Assembly: GCA_030063045.1 (NCBI GenBank)
Contig: JAQSEB010000145.1
Location: 806,001 to 870,000, forward strand
From: Pratylenchus scribneri
Taxonomy: Eukaryota > Nematoda > Chromadorea > Rhabditida > Pratylenchidae
Direction: 5' to 3'
Length of the DNA stretch: 64,000 nucleotides
Below the pieces are notes generated by a model that was given only the letters and a program-made list of their open reading frames with translations, had not been told where the DNA came from and searched no databases. The translations under genes and the position numbers were made by a program. Shown here piece after piece: positions 22,351-49,400 of the stretch (its first letter is position 1; each line of letters opens with the position of its first letter).

Positions 22351-24020
22351 AATACATATTGGCAATATACATTGAATTAAATTAAAATGGTTTATTAATT
22401 TTTGAAAGAAAATTGTGAATGTTCTAATAATTGATTCATTTGATCCGATTTTTGGAATTCCCCAAATTATTCTCAAATTGAGTTTTTGCCAAATGAATAC
22501 AAATATTGTACCCATATAATATTTTCACATAATAAACATCCATTTAAATTTATATCAGTCAGTTCCAAAGTTCATCTAAACTACTTAACTACAATATTAC
22601 AATGTTATTTTTCATTTATTTATAATTTCTCTCAGCTCTCCGTCTCCTAAAAATGGATTTTTTTGTAAACAGCGGCCAATTTTATTTGTGATATTAAATA
22701 TGATTCAAGACTTTTTTTGCTATTCCCATTCCGAATACCGCAAGACAAATTCCCAGATCCCAGCAAAATCGACTACAAAAAATTGACTAGAAAAATATAA
22801 AATTTTTGTAAATAGCAGTTAATTTTATTTCATGTCTAAAATTTTCCCATTCCCATTCTCACCACATCAGCCTTTAGCAAATTGCAAATTCCCATTAGCA
22901 AAATCCACTACAAAAAGTGACTACAAAATATATTAAAATTGACTACACTACAAAGTACAAACATCACAAATCGTTGGACGGATTCCCATATTTCCCTCTT
23001 TTTTTCCGTTTAATCCGCGATCTTTTATTCAAAATATAGCGATTGGCGACGGCGGGGGAGGACTCCATTCCCGCGGTTGATAAAATTTTGATTAAATCGT
23101 ATATCAACATCAAATAATTTATCATTATTTTATCAGCTCAGAATTAAAACATAAGTCCAACAAAAAATCATCCTAATCATGAACGAAAAAAACCCGAATT
23201 TTTTTAAATTTAACAATGAGATAAGATTGACTTGAATGCAACAAAACAGCGCCAGACAATTGAGGATTAACAGCGGAAAAAGGCGGCTGGCGGAGTTTGG
23301 AGATTTTTAATTTTTCACATTCGCGAATTAAAACTGCTGACTGCACCCAAACATTTTCTAGTCAGCGCCGCCAGCAGCCACCAAACAACCTTTTTCCCAT
23401 TTATCCTTCCTCCTCCTCCCCTTCCCAAAACTACACGCATGTGAGATGTGACCCCTCCGTCAGACAAATCGATAATAATAAATGGGGCAACCGTCCAATT
23501 TTTTATTTTCTTATATGCACAAATTTTCACCTTTTATTTGAGCAATATTGCTGGCTTTTTTAATTTTTTTATTAAAACAAATCCATATTTTTGATGCATG
23601 TCGCGGTCTAAATAAAAACTAAAAGTTCTAAAAAATCCCTATATTAAATTTAAAAATTTTCCCTTATTGAGAATGAAAAGAAAAGCAATAGTAACCTCAA
23701 AATCTGATACAAATTTAATATGAAAAATTGAACTGAGCTAAGCCCTATTTATTATATTATTATTATATATTTTAATATTTACCCATCTGTCAATTTAATG
23801 ATTATTTTATTAACTGCAAAGTACGCATTTTATTCATCCACAAATTCGTGTTTTTCCTCCATTTTTGATTAATTTTTATTCATTTAATTCAAAGAAAAAA
23901 TTAGAAACTGTTTCCGCTTTTTCTTCTCTAAAGTTTTAGCGCATAAATTATTTTTTCTATTTTTATTTTATTTTAATGATTTTTAGACAATTATATCAAA
24001 TATATTTGCCAACAATAAAA

Positions 24021-27000
24021 ATGACTTCTTCCACCTCAGCAGCATTCTCATTACAGCATCAACAAAATGGTCAAACTTCCTCTTCTGCATCATTTTGTGT
24101 TGTTTGCGCCGGTCCAACCAATGGAATATGGCATTATGGGGTGGAGTGTTGCCGAGCTTGTGCCTCATTTTTTCATCGCTCCGTGAAGGATGCACGAAAA
24201 TATGTTTGCCGTTCAGAGCAAAATTGCCTGATCAACAATGGTGAGCACAAAAAATTGGGGAATTTTAACATCCAAATTTGTAAAATTTAATTCCGAATCA
24301 AGTTAATTTTTCAATTAAATAGTTTAGTAATGGCTAATTTGGCTATATTTCTTATCCGATTTTGGCATATTTTGCCGCTTTGATAATAAATTTTTGTCAA
24401 TTTCAATCAAGATTTTCATTTATTTACCTCGAAATTGTCAAAAAAGTTATGACCAAACTTGGCAAAATTGGGCAAAAATTTTTTTTTGGCCTTAACATTC
24501 TGGCCAATTTTATTTGATTCAATCATTTTTGATATATACAAAAATATAGATTAATCCGAAGTATAATAATTTGAATAAAATTCGGGTGAAAATGGTAGCC
24601 ATTTACTAATTATTGATTAATAATTCCGAACATTTTTCTATTCCATTCTTTTTGCTTGTTCCCATCCCCCACTCAATGGGAAGAGTAGAGAAATGGGAGT
24701 AAGGGCGATAGACTGCGATGAATTATCTCCCTTCCTTTAGTTTTATTTGCTCCTATTGCCTGCTTCCCACACAAAATTACCCCCAGAATTGGGCTATTCC
24801 TATATAAGCGAGTTGTCTTTTCCACTCGCTGTGGAATTCAGTGGAGCAAAGGAAAAAGAATAGCTTCGTGCTGTGAGGTTTCAAACGTTCCTTCCCCCCC
24901 TCCCCCTCGTAGGGCCAGAGCCTTCCCAAAAAATGGCATTTGCGACCTCGCAGGGCGGGGAGGGGGGAGGATGTGGCCTATTAAGCGGCTGAATCAACCA
25001 AATTTTTTGCACGAATAATTATGTAAAAAATGTTAAAAATTTTTAATAAAATGTTAATTTGACCTTTGTTAAACAAATTAACCACATTTTTCCCAAACAA
25101 TTTCGCCGGAAAATGTTTTATTAAACTGGGATATTTGATTATTCTTTTTACAAATTAAGATCAAAATTTATAGCATTTTTACCATTTAATTATTGTTGAA
25201 ATTTAATAAAAAAATTAATTTTAAATTATTCAAAATTGTGATTAATTTTTGTACTTTTTTAGACGAAGGCTTGCGTAATTCTTGCCGATTTTGCCGTCTG
25301 AAAAAATGCTTTGAAGTAGGCATGGTCCTGGATGAGCTCAGAAAAAGGGAGAAGAAAGGTGGCTAAAATATAATTTATTTTTTAAAAAATAAATATTTAA
25401 TTAATAATAATATTTTAATAAATTATAAATATTTTCAGAAGAAAGCCAAAGTCTTCCCTCGGTCCCATCCATCCAACCGGAATATTCTTCCCAACAGCAA
25501 CAGCAGCCAATGATCTTTTACCAATCCACCTCATTTTCACCGCAACTTCATGGTTCACCGCCCGCAAATATTCCATCACCTGCCGAATCCACAATTGAAT
25601 CTCGCATTCCAATCACCCATGAATTTGAGCAACACATTCGACAATTCGAACATGGCATGAAGGCGGTGGCCATTGTTGAGGGAATTACCATGGAAGTGGC
25701 TGGCACTGAGCAGGTGGGAATAATTTAAAAAAGAATATTCAATTTTTTTTTGATTTATTTATTCCAATCATTTAATTTAATTTTTAATTTAAATAAATTA
25801 AAGGGCAAATTAATTAGATTTATTTGAATTTTGCCCTTTATAATTATTTAAAGCTAGAAAAGGGTCGATTTAAGAAAAATCAAAAATGAATTTAGCTAGG
25901 AATAGGAATTTGGAATTTTTTCGAAAATTTATTTATTAATTATTAATATTAAATTAAAATATTCAATTTTTTGATATATTAATTTCAGTCATTTAATTTA
26001 ATGTTTTGTTTAATCTGGGATTTATGACATTTTAATCATTTAAAGATCGAAAGTGGTCACTTGAGAAAAATCAAATGAATATTAATTAAATAATTTTTTT
26101 GCAAATTTTTACAAAAAATTCCAAGCCAAAACCAAAATTAAATTTAAAAAAATTAATTAGCAGTGAAATGTTTTGAAAATTGTAATTTATTAAATTTAAG
26201 TCTATTTTATTCAAATTTAATTTTCTTCCAAACTTTACAGTTCAAATTATTAACATACGATGAGTTCAAACGTTCGTTGAAAAGCCAAATTCTGTTGGTT
26301 TATGCAATGATTCGTGACTATTTCCCCGCAATCAATCATTTACCCATCGAGGCTAAAATCAAATTACTTCGAAAATTTGGCAGAGAATTCACCATGCTTA
26401 TCAAGGCACAAATGACGGTGAATAATTTTATTTTTTCTTTATTTTCACTAATTTTGGCCTAATTAAATTTTTAAAATAATTTTTAAAACATTTTTTAATA
26501 ATTTTTAAAATATTTTTGTAATTTTTAAATAATAATTTTTGACATTAAATTTTAATATTGATTTTTACCATTTTTAAAAATATTTTTAATTTTCACAAAA
26601 TTTTGGTATAATTTTTTAATTTTTAAAATATTTTTAAACATTTTCTCCAAATTTTAGGTAAACGCATTCCCTGACCCTGATTCGCCATATGCAGTGATGA
26701 TCCCAGGCGGTGTGATTGACATAAAATTAATGCCAGATATGTTGGCCGATAAAATTGCTGATCAGGAAAAGCGAGAAAAGTGAGGACAAAAAATTATAAT
26801 TTAAGATAAAATAAATTTAATTTTAAGGTATGTAAAATCTTTTTGCCAACGCCATTTCGACTTTTGCCGCTACAGATTTCGTCCGCTGAATATTTCTACT
26901 TTGGAATTTTCGGCATTGTCTGCCCTACTCTTTTGGAATAATGGTGAGAAGGAATAAAATTATTAAATTAAAAATTTTTTTAAAATTTTTAATATTTTCC

Positions 27001-28020
27001 AAATACGACATCTAATTTTTTTAAAATTTTTCTTACAATTTTTTGCAATTTTTTGGAATTTAAAAAAATTTTATTAGAATTTTTAAAAAATTTTTATCAG
27101 AATTTTTAAAAAAATTTTTAATTGGAATTTTTAAAATTTTTTATTAGAATCTTTAAAAATTTTTATTATATAATTTATAGAAATTAAATTGATTTTTATT
27201 TAAATTTATTTCATTTCTTCAGTGGAATACGCGGCCAGTGAATTTGTTGCCTCCGAAATTTATTCCTCAAAACGCGATGCACTTTATGTTGAATTGAACT
27301 CAATCATTGGGGATAAACAACGGGGCGAATTTTCCGATCAATCCTCGGCCGCCGTCCGATTTGGTCGACTCATGGATTTGATCCATCAATTGGCGGTAAA
27401 TTTATTATTTGAATCTCCTTTTCACCTTTTCTAATGCCAATAAAAATATTGGAATTTAATAAATTCCGAAAAATTTACTAAATGTTGTTAGCCAAGTAAA
27501 TTTCATAATTCTCATCTTCTTATTTTCATAGAGATTCGAAAAGAGGTTCAATCGATTCGGCATGGTCGATTTAGTCTATGAAATTACAAATGAGTATAAA
27601 GGTTTAGGCAAAAGCTAGTAAACCAAAAAACCGGTTTTGGTTTAAACAACAGTTCCACTTTTTTAAAATAAACTCACATCAATTTGAAATTAAAATTTCA
27701 TAGACTAAATCGGCCATGCCAGATCGAATGAGCCTATTCTCGAATCCTATTTCCTATATGAAGATAGGAAGCCGATAGCCGAAATTTCTGAAATTTACTA
27801 AACCAGCAACATCTAATAAATTCCAGAATTTGCTTATTTCAAAAATATTTAGTCCAATCCAATATAATATCCGATTATTTTCGCCCAGGTATTCACATGG
27901 GAAGTGACGGAAGTGGCCGCAATGGCAAAAATATTCATGGACATTGAAGATATTTGGGATGAAATCCAACTGCCTGTTTTTATGCCAGAACAAATTCAAA
28001 TGTTGAATGTTTCCTCGTGA
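24021..28020 (+). CDS. Nuclear hormone receptor
   Basis: Ligand-regulated transcription factor, 436 residues, from eight exons: 24021-24240, 25263-25358, 25439-25713, 26241-26417, 26658-26779, 26828-26943, 27223-27395 and 27889-28020. The DNA-binding domain lies near residues 31-96. Finger one has CVVCAG then CCRACASFFHRSV (P-box CRACA, a nematode-expanded type). Finger two has CRSEQNC, then CRFCRLKKCFEVGM. A Gln/Pro/Ser-rich hinge follows (SQQQQQPM). The ligand-binding domain runs from about residue 175 to the end (FKRSLKSQILLVYAMIRDYF; ISTLEFSALSALLFWNN; final helix with EDIWDEIQLPVF). I chose MTSSTSAAF at 24021 because an acceptor-like TTTTTAG lies between the upstream ATG (23976) and it, as expected for trans-splicing. 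No closer orthologue can be named from sequence alone. Confidence 0.9.
27532..27750. mobile_element. Foldback element in NHR intron 7
   Basis: Arms GATTCGAAAAGAGGTTC..GGTCGATTTAGTCTATGAAATT and the complement ending CTATTCTCGAATC. The loop holds AAACCGGTTTTGGTTTAAAC. About 218 bases, no coding sequence. Confidence 0.75.
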
Positions 28021-29366
28021 TAATATTGAAACATTTTCTTTGATATATTGACTTAAACTTTAATTTTTTTTTGCCATTTTACATATGTTTTCATTTTATT
28101 TATTTATCACTCCAAATTTTAGCTCAATTATACATAATTTTCTTTTAATCAATAAATCATTTTACTTAATTCAATATTTACCAATGACTATTCAAATTTC
28201 AAATCATGTGAAATTTGACATAATATTTCAAATTTTTAGATCGATTTAAATAAAAATATTTAATAATTAATTAAAAATTTCGATAATACCTCAAAACGAA
28301 ATTTTTTAAATTAAAAAATAGTTTTCAATTAATTGAATCTTTACTAAAAATAAAAAATATTTATGCCTTTCTTATTTTTTCGGCATCCATTCAGTAAAAT
28401 AAAAATATTACCAATAAATCAATAATTTCATTGATTATCATCTTTAAGATCAAAAATTTTGGCCATATTTACGGCTTTAGCAGATTTATAGTTGAATCGA
28501 GACTGGTTTTAGGATTACAGAGGATAAATTTATAAAATTAAGTCTGATATAATAACATTTTAAGACTCGAAAATTCCGAAATTTCCCTCAATAAATTTAA
28601 TGTATCGTGAGTAAATTATAATACTCTCTTACTATCCGTTCATCAAAATTTCTAATGAACACATTTATTCTGTAATTGAATAACAATAAAAAAAAAGCAT
28701 AAAAATTGGGGGTGTCTTCTCCGGAGATGACAAAGAAATGAAATTTGGGATAAAATATAAAGGAGACCAGAAAATTAAATTTGGGACATAAAAATGGATC
28801 AAAAATGGCAGTTTTGATTGAGAGCGGCACGGCACAAACAGTGGTATAGGAATTTGGGATTATAGGAATATATTTAAAAAATAATAATTTTTGGGTTTAA
28901 TTCGGTTTTTTGTTGAGCTCGCTCTGGGCATTCCTGTTGGCTGTATTTGGAAGAATTTTTTAATAAACTGAGTCCGTGGAAATTATTATTAGGTTATTTT
29001 TTATCTGTTAAAAATTTTATTTTCGAATTTTTAAATATTTTTATTCAAAATTGTATAATTATATTTCCACAGACTCTTTTTTGTGATACAAAGTGAAAAT
29101 ATGTTGGAAAATTATTTTTGGGATCAAATAAAAAAGAATGGCAAGGCAAAGGCACTGCATGCAAATGTCAAAGGCAAGAAAATATTTGAAAGGCAAAAAT
29201 TTTGGGAGAAAAATCTATTTTTGGCAGTTTTTTGGTAAAAAAATCCGAAAAAAAAACATTTTGTGCGCGCATCAAAATTAAAGGAAAATTTTTGGGGGAA
29301 ACTACTATTGAAAATGTATGTTCGAATATAAGCCTCAATTGTTCAATTCGTTTTTTTCATCGGCTA
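28021..29366. other. Intergenic, convergent 3' ends of NHR and let-2
   Basis: AT-rich 3' flanks with several AATAAA words on both strands. No exon-like or RNA-gene-like structure was recognised. Confidence 0.5.
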
Positions 29367-42607
<13,241 letters not shown>

Positions 42608-45600
42608 TTGGGAATGTTGATGGAGGCTGCTGGAGAGGGAATAAATGATGAATGCCGGCCACCTTTTGCCGCTCTCAACAAAAATCGTCTAGGCCAATGT
42701 GATAAATTTTTTGAAATTTCAGCTTAAAATATATTCAAATTTAATTAATAAAAAAAATATGGTGAATAAATAATAAAAAAATATTTTATTAAAAATAAGT
42801 AAAATTGAAAATTAAAAATTAAATAAAACTGTTTAATAATGGAAGATAAATAAATTAAATAAATTTTTAAGGAAATAAATTTTACGGAAAATAAAATTAA
42901 TACATATTTTAATGCCTTTTATAATCCATAAAATGAAAATCGAATAAACTTTTTTCCTTCAATTATTTTCTGGAGACTGGAGGGTTTGAAGCCTGAGGGA
43001 AAGCGCCATTTGCTGCAAACCCCAAATTGCCAATTTTCCATAGGCCAAAATTAAAAAGAAAAAAAGAAGAGGCTGGAGGGAAATGGGGAAGGAAGACTCA
43101 TGGAATCGGAGAAAAAAATGCACATTTGGCCGATCACTTTTTGGGGTTTGGAATTGAAGGAAAGAAAAGGAGAGGATCAACGATAGCAGGTGTGCCGGCT
43201 GGCCGAAAAGGAATTTTTAAGGGATTTTTATTAGCGGCAAAAAATGAAAGAAAATGTGTGAAGCAGCAGAACGACATGCCGTAAATGCGGTGAATTATAA
43301 AATAAAAGATTTTGTTAGAATTATTTTTGAAAAATAATAATTTTTTGAGCGAGGATTCTACAAAAAAAAAAAAAATTAAAATTATAACCCCCTAGTTTTA
43401 TGGCCAAATTTATTGTTAAATAACAAAAAATAATAAAATTTTTAATTTTTGATAATTGTTTAAATAGGATTTGATTTTGTAACCATGCTTTAATGCTTAA
43501 TTTAATTATATTACTGAAATGAAAAAAAAAAATTATTAAATTCCTATTAAAATAAATAAAATTTAAAAGAATAAATTCTAGAATCTTGGAATAACAAGAT
43601 CAAGATAAATTTTTGATCAACTCTCGCCGGATTACACCCTTTTACAATATATGAATGAGTGAATTGGATTTGAAGATGATTGAATTGAGAAGAAGATTGA
43701 GCAGATTCATTGGATGAATAGAAGGATGGATGGATGAGGATGAATTTTGGGAGATGAATTTGGCGGATGACTCATCCGCATTTGTGAAGCCCACAATCTT
43801 TGAGGCAAATTTTCAGCCTGTGTGAAGGATGTTGGAATTGGCCGGCGGGATTTGCAAAGCGCCCGAAATGGGGCCGCTTCCCTCCGTGATGGATTGCTTC
43901 TGGCGGGACATGTGGCCGACCCACATTTTGCCGCCACTGCAAAACTATAGAATAGACGCCGGATTCTGATGAAGGAATGGGTGGATCATCGATGAAGGAG
44001 CCTCCTTCAAAATGCCCAGAGAAATCAATCACAAAATTCTCCTCTTTAGTCCTCATTCAATGCATTTTCCTCCTATCTCTTTGATGGGATAGGGATATAA
44101 GGGAAAAGCAGATATTAGCCCAGTCGGCTTCCAAATGCCAAGGGAAATCCTCCCTATCTATTCCTTCTTTTACCGATTTGTTCGGTTAGTGTGCTTTTGA
44201 GAATGTTTAGAATAGAAAAGATAATAAACATTTTATTGGGTATTTCCTCAAAAGAATGTCTAATATTTTATGGCCATTTTAATGGGACCATTAAAATATT
44301 ACCTAGCTTCAACTTGGAATAAATAATTTTCAAAAAAATTTTTTTGACTCTGGATTTTGAAAAAAAAGCGGATTTAATTTAAAAAATTAAATAAAAATTC
44401 ATGGGTCTGTGTGGTGGATTTCTCTTTGCATCTGGGAATTGATTTTAAATTAATTGCAAAATTCTTGAAAAATGATATTTAAATAAAGAAAGGGAAAAAG
44501 AAATTAGTATTATTTTTATTTTTATATATAATAATTAGCTCTAATAAAATAAAATTAATTTTCTTTAAAATTTTCAAAATAAAATCAAAAATTAATTAAA
44601 AAATATTTTTTAAAATTTTGTTTACAAAAAAAATAAAAAATTATTGAAAATATTCCTAAAAGTGTAAAATTATGGGATCAAACAAAAAAATGTTGCAATT
44701 TTTTAGGATTATTTGTCGCATTTGGCCAACTAAAAAATGATTGACAGATGGGCGAAGGGAAAATTTGGGAAGGGGAGAGACATTTTCGTCTTCAGCGACC
44801 AACAAATGGCCAAAAGAGCCGACCGATGATTCGACCATTCCCTTCCATTGGAAGTGGCCATATGGCCAATGGTCATTTTTTGGGTGGGCGGCTAAATGGC
44901 CAGCTGTCATTTTTGTTGCGATTTTTCGGGAAAAAAAAAGATCCAGACTCCAAAGAAGAAGAAAAAGAAGCTATATAATATTTGGCACATCAGAGATTAT
45001 AATGTGAATTAACTAAATGGCAAATATATTGAAAGTCAAAATGGCAAAAATGACCAATATATTTGAAAAATTGTAAAAATTTGAAGGGCTTAAAAAATTT
45101 TTGAATAAGTAATGCAAAAAAATTAAATTTATAAAATATAATTTGTGTTAATTTTATTTATTTAAAATTCTTAAATATTTTTTTAAAGCTTACAAAAATG
45201 AAAAAGAAGATTGAATTTGTGAGAGTTAAATGCCAATTTTATAAAAAATTACTTAATTGATAATTTGTTAAAATAATATTTAGAAAAGGGAGGGAAAAAT
45301 AATTTGGAAAATTAAAATTTGATGGGCGTTTTAATTATTTTAAATTATGAAAAAATAAAAGATATAATTTGTTATTAATTCTCTACAATTTTAATTTTTT
45401 TTTTTAAAAAGCTCATATAAAATTGAAAAGAGGATTTTGCCTTGCGATATTTATTTGCATTTTTTAATGAATTTGATCAAGTTACAATTTGAAAATTTGT
45501 ATTATTTAGAGGAACATTCGGGAATTTTTGGAAAAAAATTTTTTTAGAAAATTAGAAGGATGAGTCCAGCCGCAATAAATTTAATCCAATTTTTATTGTG

Positions 45601-46442
45601 CTCTAATGCAATATTTTAAGTGGCAATTGATTTTCACTCTTTGAGTTTGCCCCCTTGTAACACTTTTTTGCACCTTTTTCCAACACACACCTGTGTCCTG
45701 TGCATTGCATTTTTTGCAGAGTGGCCAAAAGGCGATCGCTTATGCCTTGGGCTCCAAACTAAAGAAGGAAGCTAAAGAAGGAAGCATTATAGGTGAGTCT
45801 GCTGTACTGAGTGGACGATTTATGCGGATGGATGGATGTAAGTGGGTGGGGGAAAAGCCTTCATATAGAAGCATATGTGTGGATTGAGGGAATATATGGG
45901 ATGAATCGGTGTCGGGGCGATAATGCCCACTGGGCCAGTGGCCAATGCAAACCCTCCCTCCCCCGAAGACCAAGGCCGAACCGAAGTAGACCGCCGGTGG
46001 CCAGTCCAAAAGGACAATTTATGCTTACTAAAGACGAGGCTTTTGACCAAAGACGGGGGCAACTGCTCCCCCTCAGATTTTGCTTGGGTAGAGCGGAATG
46101 AATGGATTGACAGAATGGTGGACGAAAGTGGCCATTGGTTTGGTGCGCCAACTGTTGACCTTAATAAGAAGCCGCCGCTTACTGGCGATTGACAAGGAAT
46201 AGGAAGAGAACGACGATTAGGTGGAATGGCCATTAGCGATGTGAATTGGATTGAAAGAATGGGGAAAATGGAAATGAATAGGAAAGGGAAATTTTAATAC
46301 AAATGGATCAATTAAAAATATGAATTAATAGCATATCAATGAAATGTGGAAATATTTTATCATGTGTTTTTAGGCATAGATTAAACTTCATCATTCTTAC
46401 TTTTCCACCTTCAATTTGAATTTCCCTTCTCTCAATTTATGA
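42608..46442. other. Intergenic: let-2 upstream region and galectin 3' flank
   Basis: About 3.8 kb without a confident gene. Scattered less AT-rich patches (43000-43280, 43770-44060, 44740-44980, 45720-46200) contain overlapping open frames on both strands, which I attribute to composition. The 94-residue minus-strand frame at 44056-43772 (MRTKEENFVIDFSGHFEGG, ending CLKDCGLHKCG) is the longest single candidate but has no recognised domain. One exon-like segment is listed separately. Confidence 0.45.
45720..45792 (+). other. Orphan exon-like segment
   Basis: A 73-base open segment with a strong acceptor (CATTTTTTGCAG) and a strong donor (TATAG|GTGAGT). It encodes SGQKAIAYALGSKLKKEAKE and then GSII. 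No partner exon could be found on either side within the let-2 upstream region. It may belong to a small or noncoding transcript. Confidence 0.3.
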
Positions 46443-49400
46443 TTATGTATCAGAGCAATTTGTCATGCTCATTTCCATAATAATTAAATCTTCACCAAAA
46501 TTTCCCTCTTTCATATCCCCATGATTATCAGCAATCTGTAAATATGTTTATAAATTAAATTCAATAATAACAATTGTTATATAAATTTTACCTTCACAAA
46601 TGTTGTTTCATTCAAATATTTGAATGCATTGAAAACAATCTCCGGCTTCTCGTTGACAAATACTTCAAGTTCTGACGCGCTTTTGTAATGAATATCCAGG
46701 TGAAAAATCTCTCCTTTTTTGATCGAAAGTGGAAAAGTTTTGTCAAACTGCTGTTCTTCTTTACCAAGAGAAATTTTCTTAAATTAAAAAATGTATTAAG
46801 AAAATCATTGATGCTTTATAAATATAAAGAACCTCGGAGATGATAAGTTCAGTTGAAGAATCATTCATTAAGAAATACAATTGAAGATGAAAGAAATTTT
46901 GTCCTTAAAATTATGCATTTTTTGTATGCTAGGTAAATTTCATAAATCAATTCACCTGTAAAGAATTGGATGTAGAATTCTTGATCAGATTCCCTGGGCA
47001 ACATTTTGGCAACAATTTTCAAGCTATTTTGCATTTTCGATGACATTTCATAAGTGCAATTGACCCAACTTTTTCGGAGTTTGGTCATCTCCGCAGAAAC
47101 ATCACCAATAATCTTGATTTAAATTTATATGTTACTGGCGAAAGTGGAGTCAGGCGAAACTGGTTTTGCCTAGGCGAGAGGGTGAATCACACACTATCAC
47201 GTCCAAAGAAGCAGAGCATAAACCTAACCCTAGACCCGTAGTCCCTAACCCTAAACCCTTGCCTGCTTAACCCTAACCCTAGCCCTAGTTTTTTTTATTT
47301 CTCTGCTTCTTTCGGCGAGATAGTGTGTGATTTCCACTTTCGCCTAGGCAAAAAAGCAGTTTCGCCTGAATTTCCAGTTTCGCCTGTGACATATGTTTTA
47401 TTATATATAAAAATCATAAAATTTCATTTAGACCTCAATCAAATTGACAATGTTTGCCGGTACATCCACAAGATCAATATGTAGAGTGCCAATCAGCGAA
47501 TTGTCCATCCAAATATCGGTTTTATCGGCATGAACATTAAATTTGAAAATTGCCTCAAATTGTGAGCCAGCATTGTAGGAATGGGACAATACCTTTGTTT
47601 CATGTTCTTTATTGTTTGGCTTAAAAATTATATATTTTTTTTAATTTAATCGGAAAAACAAACCCCGATTAAAAGTTTATAGTATTTCGGTTCAATGCTA
47701 ACTTCCAACTCGAGAATGGCTTCATAAATACCATCATCTTTTTGATGCCAAAGCTTGATGGTAAATTTCTGGGCATCTTCGCCGATTTTGCCTTTGATCA
47801 TAATTCCACCATTATTTTTGCCGTAAAGTCCCTCCTCAACACTCCAGGATTTTTCTGGAACATTTTCATAATTAAAATTCCAATATTTATAATCGCCAGT
47901 GATCTACAAATTGAATGGAATGATAAAAAGGTAATAGCCTCCAAAGGAATGCCAACATTGATGAGATGTCGATTTTCAAAGGCAATTTCGTCGCCTGTAT
48001 TCAAATTCATATACACTTGTCCATTGCAATTCACATTGATGGTGATTCCATTTTTGCGCAAAATGACTTCCAAATGGAATGGAGCGCCTTGGGCAAAATG
48101 ATTTTCAATTTCAATTTCGCCAGGTGCAGGTGTAGTCCAATCATTCTCCTTTAAGGAAAAATTTTTAAATGAAGAATTTCAAAACAAAAATAATAGCACT
48201 TTTTTCTCGAAAATGACGGAATTTTTCTCAAAGTCAACAATGAATCGCATTCCGTTGGATTTGCTCTCGGGGTCTTCTAAAAATAAGCAGTTATGCATTA
48301 AATTAAAATTATTAAAAAAACCTAATTGATCGTTAATTTCGAATATTAGCCTTTTGGCATCTGGATTGATGATCCCATCCAAAATTACAATGAAATGCTC
48401 ATAAATAGTGACAATCTTTTCAATTAATCCAGCTTTGTGATTCACTTTATTAGTCACCGTTTGTTCAGGCTTTTGGGCAGTTGGCAGATTGAACTTTAAG
48501 ATATTTAATTGTAAGTGTTTTTTATTTTTATTTAATTAAAATGTGTTTTCGTTTAATTCAGATTTAATTAAAATGTGTTTTGTTTAATTCTGATTAAATA
48601 AAATGTGTTTTCGATAAATTCTGATTAAATAAAATGTGTTTTCGATAAATTCTGATTAATTAAAATGTGTTTTCGATAAATTCTGATTAATTAAAATTTG
48701 TTTTCGTTAATTCTGATTTAATTAAATGTGTTTTCGATAAATTCTGATTAATTAAAATGTGTTTTCGATAAATTCTGATTAATTAAAATTTGTTTTCGTT
48801 AATTCTGATTTAATTAAATGTGTTTTCGTTAATTATGATTTAATTAAAATGTGTTTTCGTTAATTCTGTGTTAATTAAAATGTGTTTTCGGATCTTATTA
48901 AAATGTGTTTTCTTTAATTTTGATTTTTAGAAATGTTTTTTCTTTAATTTGATTTTCTACAAATATTTTTTTAACTTTCTGTTTTTTTTGTAATATATTT
49001 TATATTTTTACTAAATTCATGTTTGATTGAATAATTATAATTATAGTATAAAAATTGAATTTCATACAAAAATCTTGATGTCTTTGCAGCATTTTGATTT
49101 ATTGACATAAAGATCGAAATGGTCAATGCCTTCTTTTCTTGGCAACATATCCAGACCAACGCTCCAAATGCCAGAATAATTTTGCCTTACGAATATATTT
49201 TACTTTATTATTCAGTAAATTACTTACAATCGTTCCTGCATCGGCTGGCGTTCCATGAACAATGCCTTCAGCTTTTCATTGTCTTCATGGCGAAGGCGAA
49301 TACGATTGTGTGCCTCTTCGGCCTCTCCAAAATGATCATTGTTCCATTTCATGAAATCACGATATGGATCTGGGAATGAAAATTTTTTTTATAAATAATG

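Larger units (their letters stand above)
19483..24020. other. Intergenic: upstream regions of collagen B and NHR
   Basis: Large divergent promoter interval. It holds a tandem duplication of about 220 bases (about 19690-19860 and 19910-20080, sharing GGATGGCCGTTG, CTAATTTTCGG and GGGTTGCTCATTTTT), three to four degenerate copies of a roughly 200-270-base unit (20560-21260), a P1 foldback (21925-22350) and a diverged direct repeat at about 22650-22960. A splice-acceptor-like TTTTTAG at 23981-23986 precedes the NHR start. No further gene recognised. Confidence 0.5.

Noticed and set aside
42959..43180. Hydrophobic minus-strand frame as an alternative signal exon for let-2
   Set aside because: Exon 42607-42501 gives the correct phase to the 7S exon and is closer; the frame ends in a stop without a usable donor in phase.
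43772..44056. 94-residue minus-strand frame ending CLKDCGLHKCG
   Set aside because: Suggestive cysteines at the end, but no signal peptide, no family and no partner exons; kept only as a remark in the intergenic entry.
45740..46233. Overlapping frames of 87-137 residues on both strands
   Set aside because: Less AT-rich patch gives open frames in several phases at once; no splice-coherent gene and no domain.
47220..47295. Interstitial telomere from a chromosome fusion
   Set aside because: The AACCCTA units are few, degenerate and enclosed in matched inverted arms, so a mobile foldback explains them better.
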